NCBI GenBank assembly: GCA_012974315.1
Contig: JAAXQI010000079.1
Location: 1-7,307 of the forward strand
DNA: 7,307 bases
Reading direction: 5' to 3'
From: Desulfobacterales bacterium
Lineage (GTDB): Bacteria > Desulfobacterota > Desulfobulbia > Desulfobulbales > BM004
Shown here piece after piece: positions 1-4,768 of this stretch (the stretch's first letter is position 1; every line of letters begins with the position of its first letter). Below the pieces are notes generated by a model that saw only the letters and a program-made list of their open reading frames with translations, did no database searches and had not been told where the DNA came from. The position numbers and the translations under genes were made by a program.

Positions 1-91
1 TAATTAATCTTTAAAAATAAGACAGAAAGAGTCAATAAACAAGGTGACGAATTATTTTATTGTAAAGCCATGACCTGAATTAAATATTTCT

Positions 92-120
92 TTTACATCA
101 TGGTTTCACAAAAAAACAAT
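92..120 (+). promoter_or_regulatory. Possible sigma-70 promoter for malQ
   Basis: TTTACA (92-97) is followed after 17 bases by AACAAT (115-120). Against the consensus hexamers this gives 5/6 and 4/6 matches, and it would start transcription about 20 bases before the malQ start codon. The whole 146-base leader is AT-rich, so a chance match is quite possible. No operator-like dyad was seen beside it. Confidence 0.25.
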
Positions 121-146
121 CCCTTCAAATTACAATCGAAATTTTT

Positions 147-1664
147 ATGATCAAAAAACGATCCAACGGCATTCTCATTCATCTGACATCACTACCAGGT
201 AACCACGGCATTGGAGACCTTGGCGCCGGTACTCACATGTTCATAGATTTTCTTGCTGCTTCCGGTCAAAGTTACTGGCAATTCTTACCAACCGGCCCAA
301 CAAGTTCTGCTTTTGACAATTCACCTTACATGTGCAGGTCCGTGTTTGCAGGCAATCCCTTACTCATCAGCTTAGATTTACTCCAGGAAAACAACTACCT
401 TTCTGCGAATGATCTGGCTGAACCACCTGCTTTTTCTGAACATGTTACTGACTACCCCAAAGTAGCAGCATACAAGACACCACTACTCAAAAGAGCCTTT
501 GAAAAATTTTTACAATCAGAACCAAGCAATAATTTCAAGAATTTTTGCCATAACCATAAAGAATGGCTTGATGATTATGCCTTATTCATGAGTTTCAGGG
601 AGGAGTTCAATTCCAGCCCCTGGTATGAATGGCCTGATTTTGCTGCCCGTCGAAACGTTAAAGCACTCACCCAATATGCATCAAACAATGGAGCAAAAAT
701 TCTGTACTATAAATTTGTCCAGTTTATTTTCTTCAGTCAATGGCAAAAGATATATGAGTACGCCCAGACAAAAAAAATCTCACTGATCGGAGATATTCCA
801 ATATATGTCGCTTTAGATAGCTCGGATGTCTGGGCAAACCAGGAGATCTTCAAGATAAATTCCAAAACACTCAAACCGATTAAAGTTGCCGGTGTACCTC
901 CTGATTACTTCAGTGAAACAGGCCAACGGTGGGGAAACCCAGTATACAAATGGAAAACAGCTGATAATAATATAAACAAAAAGCTCTACAATTGGTGGCT
1001 GAACCGCTTCAGGCAGATATTTTCCATGATGGATATGGTCAAGATTGATCATTTCAGGGGGTTTGAAGCCTTTTGGGAAATCCCGGACCATGAGAAAACC
1101 GCGATTAACGGCAAATGGATAAAAGGTCCTGGAAAATCTTTTTTTACTACCATGAAAAAGGAACTTAAAGAAATGCCAATTATTGCCGAGGATCTTGGAG
1201 TGATCACTCCCTCAGTTGAAAAAATGAGAGACGAGCTCGGTTTTCCCGGTATGAAGATATTACAATTTGCCTTTGAATCAGATGAAAAAAACCCCTATCT
1301 GCCCCACAATTACGACCAGACCAATTTTATAGTCTATACAGGCACCCATGATAACAACACTACCCTGGGTTGGTTCATGGGGAATAAACTTTCCAATGCT
1401 GCCAGAGATCGTATCAGGAAATATATTAACAACTTTGACGACAACCATATATCTACAGAACTCACACGTTTGGCAATGTCTTCCATAGCTTCCCTGGCTA
1501 TTATCCCAATGCAGGATATACTGGGTTTTGGTGAAGATTGCCGGATGAACCGGCCTGGCACCCAGACAGGTAATTGGCAATGGCGCTGCGCTACCCGTTT
1601 CATCAATGATGAAGTATCACAGCATTTGCTGGACATGACTACTTTTTATAACCGTTTAGGTTAA
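147..1664 (+). CDS. malQ: 4-alpha-glucanotransferase (amylomaltase, GH77)
   Basis: This cytoplasmic enzyme moves 4-alpha-glucan segments between malto-oligosaccharides or glycogen-type chains and releases glucose. The 505 residues are a normal length for a compact bacterial GH77 enzyme. The N-terminus (RSNGILIHLTSLPG, from residue 5) is typical of the family and supports ATG 147, although no good Shine-Dalgarno sequence precedes it. Visible catalytic motifs are KIDHFRGF with nucleophile D301, IIAEDLG with acid/base E348, and YTGTHDNN with D402. GDIPIYV (215-221) and RPGTQTGNW (469-477) are also conserved family blocks. The oddity is K299, where almost all GH13/GH77 enzymes have arginine (RxD). 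The codon is AAG, so it is not a translation artefact. A flavoprotein gene starts 28 bases downstream, suggesting co-transcription. No other maltose or glycogen gene lies in the window, which favours a housekeeping glycogen/maltodextrin role over an inducible maltose operon. Confidence 0.95.
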   Translation: MIKKRSNGILIHLTSLPGNHGIGDLGAGTHMFIDFLAASGQSYWQFLPTGPTSSAFDNSPYMCRSVFAGNPLLISLDLLQENNYLSANDLAEPPAFSEHVTDYPKVAAYKTPLLKRAFEKFLQSEPSNNFKNFCHNHKEWLDDYALFMSFREEFNSSPWYEWPDFAARRNVKALTQYASNNGAKILYYKFVQFIFFSQWQKIYEYAQTKKISLIGDIPIYVALDSSDVWANQEIFKINSKTLKPIKVAGVPPDYFSETGQRWGNPVYKWKTADNNINKKLYNWWLNRFRQIFSMMDMVKIDHFRGFEAFWEIPDHEKTAINGKWIKGPGKSFFTTMKKELKEMPIIAEDLGVITPSVEKMRDELGFPGMKILQFAFESDEKNPYLPHNYDQTNFIVYTGTHDNNTTLGWFMGNKLSNAARDRIRKYINNFDDNHISTELTRLAMSSIASLAIIPMQDILGFGEDCRMNRPGTQTGNWQWRCATRFINDEVSQHLLDMTTFYNRLG

Positions 1665-1692
1665 AACTTCCTACCAATTGGAGGAAACAGTT

Positions 1693-2286
1693 ATGGATGT
1701 TTTAGTTTTTCTGGGAAGTCCCCGTAAAAAAGGCAACTCCGAAATACTGACAGAAGCGCTTCTTGAAGGTGTCAGAGACGAAGGTGGAGTGGAAGAGATC
1801 ATACGACTCTGCGACCTTAAAATATCTCCTTGTATCAGCTGCGGCGGCTGCAACAAAACAGGCAAATGTGTTGTTGAGGATGACATGACCCCGCTTTATG
1901 AAAAAATTATCACTACTGATAAAATCATCCTTTCATCCCCAATCTTTTTTTATGGTATCACCGCCCAGGCCAAAGCCTTTATCGACAGGACACAGGCACT
2001 TTGGAACCGGAAAAGACTTATGCAGATTAAAGGTGAATGGGTTGATAATCCAGAACGACAAGGTTTTTTCATCTCGGTTGCTGCGACTAAAGGAGCCAGG
2101 ATTTTTGAAGGAGCAATCCTCACAATGAAATATGGCTATGATGCAATGGGAATACAGTATGCTGGTGATTTTCTTGTAAACGGACCGGATAAACGCGGTG
2201 ATATGGCTAAAAATGATAAAAAGCTTGCCGAAGCAACAAAAGCCGGTAAAAATTTCATACTAGGTCTGAGTGCTCATGTTGATTAA
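1693..2286 (+). CDS. Isf-like iron-sulfur flavoprotein / NAD(P)H-dependent FMN reductase family
   Basis: This 197-residue flavodoxin-fold protein probably binds FMN and transfers electrons in the cytoplasm; its partner is unknown. ATG 1693 is chosen because GGAGG (1680-1684) sits 8 bases upstream. An in-frame TTG at 1678 overlaps that site and is not a likely start. GSPRKKGNSE (residues 8-17) is the FMN-phosphate loop of the NADPH-dependent FMN reductase family, and SSPIFFYGITAQAKAFIDR (81-99) is the second flavin-contacting strand and helix. Between them, CISCGGCNKTGKC has the spacing C47-X2-C50-X2-C53-X5-C59. This is the compact arrangement that ligates a 4Fe-4S cluster in archaeal iron-sulfur flavoprotein (Isf), so a cluster is inferred here. 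Many bacterial paralogues with similar cysteines are annotated only as flavodoxin family protein. The gene is 28 bases behind malQ on the same strand, and no metabolic link between the two is obvious. No terminator is visible before the tRNA unit. Confidence 0.85.
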   Translation: MDVLVFLGSPRKKGNSEILTEALLEGVRDEGGVEEIIRLCDLKISPCISCGGCNKTGKCVVEDDMTPLYEKIITTDKIILSSPIFFYGITAQAKAFIDRTQALWNRKRLMQIKGEWVDNPERQGFFISVAATKGARIFEGAILTMKYGYDAMGIQYAGDFLVNGPDKRGDMAKNDKKLAEATKAGKNFILGLSAHVD

Positions 2287-2305
2287 CACAACTTCCAACA
2301 AATAC

Positions 2306-2334
2306 TTGACAAACATGACTGCATCATTTACTTA
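2306..2334 (+). promoter_or_regulatory. Promoter of the tRNA-Glu gene
   Basis: A perfect -35 hexamer TTGACA (2306-2311) is followed by a 17-base spacer and TACTTA (2329-2334), which is a poor -10 match. Transcription would begin near 2341, about 8 bases before the mature tRNA 5' end, an ideal position for a stable-RNA promoter. The call rests on the -35 box and the geometry, not on the -10. Confidence 0.5.
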
Positions 2335-2348
2335 AGAGCCCATTCAAG

Positions 2349-2423
2349 GGCCCCATCGTCTAGCGGTCAGGACTCTGGCCTCTCACGCCGGCAACAGGGG
2401 TTCGATTCCCCTTGGGGTCACCA
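2349..2423 (+). tRNA. tRNA-Glu (anticodon CTC)
   Basis: The cloverleaf folds fully by eye. The acceptor stem pairs GGCCCCA (2349-2355) with TGGGGTC (2413-2419), with one G-T pair, then discriminator A2420 and encoded CCA (2421-2423). The D-arm region contains the typical GTCTAGCGGTCAGGAC. The anticodon stem CTGGC (2375-2379) pairs with GCCGG (2387-2391) around the loop CTCTCAC, giving anticodon CTC at 2382-2384, which reads GAG. The T arm is AGGGG/CCCCT around TTCGATT (2396-2412). The overall sequence closely resembles bacterial tRNA-Glu. It is a single-gene unit with its own likely promoter and terminator. Confidence 0.97.
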
Positions 2424-2430
2424 AAAACAA

Positions 2431-2468
2431 AAAAGGAGTCAGGCTGATTGGCCTGACTCCTTTTTATT
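2431..2468 (+). terminator. Rho-independent terminator of tRNA-Glu
   Basis: A perfect 14-bp inverted repeat (2431-2444 with 2451-2464), GC-rich core GGAGTCAGGC/GCCTGACTCC, closes a 6-base loop TGATTG. It runs into TTTTTATTT. The arms begin AAAA and end TTTT, so the structure could also stop transcription on the minus strand. It lies 7 bases after the encoded CCA. Confidence 0.9.
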
Positions 2469-2647
2469 TGAAAGCTAAAGATAAACGGATCTTTATTTCT
2501 CGGGACGTGGATTGCACGAATCGAAGGCAGATAAAGCAAAACTGACTGTGTCCTGGTTCTAGAAGTACTACACTCATCATCGTCATCATCCATATAAAAA
2601 AAAGTTACTTCCCCACAAATTTCCTGTTGTCAAATTTTCTACATTGT

Positions 2648-2749
2648 GGTACTCAATTAATATGGAGTACCCTCTTAGTAACGCCTCACTGCATCCCTCC
2701 ATCGCCCATGACGCCTGAGCTTAGTAACATGCAGTGAGGCTTCTTTTTT
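2648..2749 (+). ncRNA. Candidate structured small RNA ending in an intrinsic terminator
   Basis: Two inverted repeats follow each other. GGTACTC (2648-2654) pairs with GAGTACC (2665-2671) around 10 bases. GCCTCACTGCAT (2683-2694) pairs perfectly with ATGCAGTGAGGC (2729-2740) around 34 bases, and TTCTTTTTT follows at once. The T-run on the + strand gives the direction. The long loop contains CCCTCC, which resembles an anti-Shine-Dalgarno sequence, and CTCCAT (2697-2702) is complementary to ATGGAG (2662-2667), so an alternative fold or pseudoknot is possible. It matches no RNA family I recognise. It could instead be an orphan terminator or a decayed repeat element. No strong promoter was identified upstream; TTGTCA (2627-2632) is the only -35-like hexamer near it. 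Confidence 0.3.
2674..2728 (+). repeat. Direct repeat CTTAGTAAC beside both arms of the hairpin
   Basis: CTTAGTAAC occurs at 2674-2682 and again at 2720-2728. Each copy sits directly 5' of one arm of the 12-bp inverted repeat, so the layout is repeat, arm, spacer, repeat, complementary arm. ACGCCTCA (2681-2688) and ACGCCTGA (2711-2718) are a further near-repeat. The arrangement suggests a local duplication or inversion, or selection on paired sequence elements. The copies are exact but short. Confidence 0.7.
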
Positions 2750-2935
2750 ACCATATTTACTCATCCCCTATCATCACTTACATTTAGATTTTCTCAATTA
2801 CCTGAATCACTCAATAACATTGTTCCCTTCACCCGTAATCAAATAAACCTTCACCTTGCCTTGAAGCACATCCGGTAGTATTGTTCCGACGTTTCTTTGT
2901 ACAAATCTATCCATTAACTTTTCTGCCAAAGGACT

Positions 2936-4186
2936 ATGGAAAATAGTATTGCCTCTCATCTTCTACGGTTATTCCGCTTATTTATCATTTTCATTCTGCC
3001 TGGCGGTCTGGTTTTATTGGCTACTTTCCTGGCCATCCACTATTCTACCCTGACTCCCTGGCTTGATAGAATTGAAGAGATAGTTCCTTATATAATTCTG
3101 GGTATTGGCTTACTTCTCGGTTGGAGATTTCATCGCAGCCGATTGGCATTAGTAATTCTCGTCCTGTTTCTGTCTGAAAGATCACTGTACTATTTTGGTG
3201 CGGGCGGTTCTTTTTCATTTGGCCACGACTATAGTGTTTTCCTTGCCAACTGTATTTTGCTCCCCATTAACATTGCACTCTTTTATCTTGTCAAAGAACG
3301 GGGAATTTTCAATCTGCGCGGCATAGCAAGAATTACTTTTATCCTTCTGCAGCCTTTTACAGTTTTTCTTTTACTTCAGTTAGAACCAACCATTTTCCAA
3401 TACCTTTCATACAAGTTTATTCTGCATCCTGCCCTTGAAAGCCTCCCTCTGCCCCAACTGGTTGTGTTCATTTATGGACTTATTACTTTAGTATTTCTAG
3501 CAGGTTCTTTATTCGGCAAAGGAGGTCCAATAGTACGTGGTTTTTTCTGGACCCTGGTCGCTACCATGCTTGGGTTACTTGCCAAAAACAACGGTGACAG
3601 TTCAACATTGTATTACTGTGCAGCCGGCCTCATCCTCGTCATGTCTGTCATAGAATCAGTCTATGCCATGGCATTCCAGGATGAATTGACGAACCTGCCT
3701 GCCAGAAGAGCATTAAATACTTCTTTACATGGTCTTGGCAGACGTTATGCCATTGCGATGCTTGATATAGATTTTTTTAAAAAATTTAACGACAAGTTTG
3801 GTCATGATGTGGGAGATCAGGTTCTCTGCATGGTAGCATCACATCTCTTGCGTGTCGGTGGTGGTGGGAAACCATTCCGCTTTGGCGGTGAAGAGTTCAC
3901 TATCCTTTTCCCAGGCAAATCAAGAGAAGATGCCATCCCTCACCTTGAAAGACTGAGAGAATCAATTGAAAATGCCGAATTTGCTTTACGTGGCAAAAAC
4001 AGGCCCAAAAAACCGCCCAGTAATCGAAAAAAATCCGGCGGCCAACCAAAAACAGTATCTGTAACAATAAGCATTGGCGTAGCTGAGCCTGTTCAAGGGC
4101 GAACCAAGCCCTCTTCTGTCATGAAGGCAGCTGATCAGGCTTTGTATCGTGCCAAGAATAGAGGCAGGAACTGTATTGCAACGTAA
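2936..4186 (+). CDS. Membrane-anchored diguanylate cyclase (GGDEF domain)
   Basis: The protein is predicted to make cyclic di-GMP from two GTP on the cytoplasmic face of the inner membrane. Residues about 12-245 hold roughly eight hydrophobic segments (near 12-35, 48-64, 68-86, 98-118, 130-150, 172-193, 200-216 and 225-245), with no recognised sensor family. The GGDEF domain covers about 248-416. It begins with DELTNLPARRALN (249-261). LDIDFFKKFNDKFGHD carries metal-site D277 with N285, D286 and D294, and the signature is GGEEF (317-321), the active form. The end has VSVTISIGVAE and a typical ADQALYRAKNRGRN helix. The four residues at the RxxD inhibitory-site position (308-311) are all glycine, so canonical product inhibition is absent. 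A basic, proline-rich insertion (about 352-372) precedes the last strands. ATG 2936 has AAAGGA only 2 bases upstream, an unusually short spacing, but no better start was seen. The gene converges on the UspB-like gene. Confidence 0.93.
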   Translation: MENSIASHLLRLFRLFIIFILPGGLVLLATFLAIHYSTLTPWLDRIEEIVPYIILGIGLLLGWRFHRSRLALVILVLFLSERSLYYFGAGGSFSFGHDYSVFLANCILLPINIALFYLVKERGIFNLRGIARITFILLQPFTVFLLLQLEPTIFQYLSYKFILHPALESLPLPQLVVFIYGLITLVFLAGSLFGKGGPIVRGFFWTLVATMLGLLAKNNGDSSTLYYCAAGLILVMSVIESVYAMAFQDELTNLPARRALNTSLHGLGRRYAIAMLDIDFFKKFNDKFGHDVGDQVLCMVASHLLRVGGGGKPFRFGGEEFTILFPGKSREDAIPHLERLRESIENAEFALRGKNRPKKPPSNRKKSGGQPKTVSVTISIGVAEPVQGRTKPSSVMKAADQALYRAKNRGRNCIAT

Positions 4187-4187
4187 A

Positions 4188-4212
4188 TTTTCAGCTGCCA
4201 GTGTGCTGAAAA
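4188..4212. terminator. Hairpin between convergent genes, possible weak bidirectional terminator
   Basis: TTTTCAGC (4188-4195) and GCTGAAAA (4205-4212) form an 8-bp stem with a 9-base loop, starting directly after the diguanylate cyclase stop codon. The A/T flanks give only short U-tracts in either direction. A second small dyad, GATAAG/CTTATC (4233-4238 and 4249-4254), overlaps the end of the minus-strand gene. The position favours termination for the two converging genes, but the structures are weak. Confidence 0.4.
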
Positions 4213-4239
4213 ATCAGTAGATAAATATCGGGGATAAGC

Positions 4240-4614
4240 CTAAAATGTCTTATCAAACAAAAGTATCAAACATCCCAGAAAACAGGTTACAAAGATAAGA
4301 AACACATATCGAAGCCCCTGGCATAGTCGAATTATTTCAAAATCATTGGTTAATTCATATTCACGCCTGAAAAGGAACATGATAACCCTGTAATTTGTTG
4401 CAAAACTTTTCTTCATGACCATTTCTGGGCTCCCCAATGCCGTAAATATCCTCGGGTACCCACGCTTGAGCATATCGTAGAGCCGTCTGCTTAGAAAAAT
4501 CCAGGCAATTGCTGCCACAAACAATAAGCCCCAAAATACAGGAAGCATCTGCTGATTAAGCCCTATTTCTGCTAACTGCACATCTCTGTTAGCTGGTGCG
4601 ATTTTCTCTATCAT
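4240..4614 (-). CDS. UspB-like two-pass small membrane protein
   Basis: The product has 124 residues with two hydrophobic segments, about 26-44 (PVFWGLLFVAAIAWIFLSR) and 102-120, separated by a charged middle. The layout and several positions recall enterobacterial universal stress protein B (UspB, 111 residues): a first helix, the patterns RREYELTNDFEIIRLC and LRYVFL before the second helix, and a short tail. The similarity is judged from memory and is moderate, so the name UspB is not assigned. UspB is a stationary-phase inner membrane protein linked to ethanol tolerance, and its biochemical role is unknown. ATG 4614 lacks a clear Shine-Dalgarno sequence. Met23 would give a 102-residue protein closer to UspB in size and is a possible alternative start. 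It lies 154 bases downstream of the secretion ATPase gene on the same strand, with a dyad between them, so it may have its own promoter. Confidence 0.7.
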   Translation of the reverse strand: MIEKIAPANRDVQLAEIGLNQQMLPVFWGLLFVAAIAWIFLSRRLYDMLKRGYPRIFTALGSPEMVMKKSFATNYRVIMFLFRREYELTNDFEIIRLCQGLRYVFLIFVTCFLGCLILLFDKTF

Positions 4615-4668
4615 GGTTTGCTTAGATTTTGATTCTGCTCATACCCATTGTTAATTTAATACTGAGAA

Positions 4669-4688
4669 AATTTCAAATGCTTGAAATT
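4669..4688. promoter_or_regulatory. Inverted repeat upstream of the UspB-like gene
   Basis: The arms AATTTCAA (4669-4676) and TTGAAATT (4681-4688) are perfect complements around ATGC. The dyad lies 54-74 bases before the start codon of the minus-strand UspB-like gene. TTGAAA in the minus direction could serve as a -35 box, although no good -10 follows at the right distance. It could be an operator for a dimeric regulator. It is AT-rich, so chance cannot be excluded, and no known regulator site was recognised. Confidence 0.4.
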
Positions 4689-4768
4689 GAAACGGACAGT
4701 ATAGAAAGGGGCTTTGAGCAGATAATTTACTGAATGAGGAATTATTTTCTGGTTACTGCAACTTTCTG

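Larger units (their letters stand above)
2469..2935. other. 467-base intergenic region without a credible gene
   Basis: No open frame with a ribosome binding site or recognisable product was found on either strand. The first ~170 bases show only a low-complexity CATCATCGTCATCATCC stretch near 2576-2592. From 2648 to 2749 lies a structured block described separately. The remaining part (2750-2935) is AT-rich and pyrimidine-rich and leads into the diguanylate cyclase gene. It has a 10-base palindrome TTTGTACAAA (2896-2905) and no convincing promoter. I looked for the conserved core of cyclic-di-GMP (GEMM) riboswitches before the GGDEF gene and did not see it. Confidence 0.6.

Noticed and set aside
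1678..1692. TTG 1678 as start of the flavoprotein
   Set aside because: It overlaps the GGAGG ribosome binding site that serves ATG 1693, and the family N-terminus fits the ATG.
2571..2592. CATCATCGTCATCATCC as a tandem repeat or CRISPR-like unit
   Set aside because: It is a short imperfect low-complexity run without spacers or further copies.
2360..2593. Minus-strand 77-codon open frame ending in GDPKGNRTPVAGVRGQSPDR
   Set aside because: Its C-terminal half is the antisense translation of the tRNA-Glu gene, a well-known source of spurious proteins, and it runs through the tRNA terminator.
2674..2740. Possible integron attC site or transposon end
   Set aside because: The imperfect inverted repeats and YYYAAC/GTTRRRY core boxes of attC are missing, and no integrase, transposase or cassette gene lies nearby.
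2750..2935. Cyclic-di-GMP riboswitch in the leader of the diguanylate cyclase gene
   Set aside because: The conserved core segments of the GEMM aptamers are not present, and the stretch is pyrimidine-rich with little pairing.
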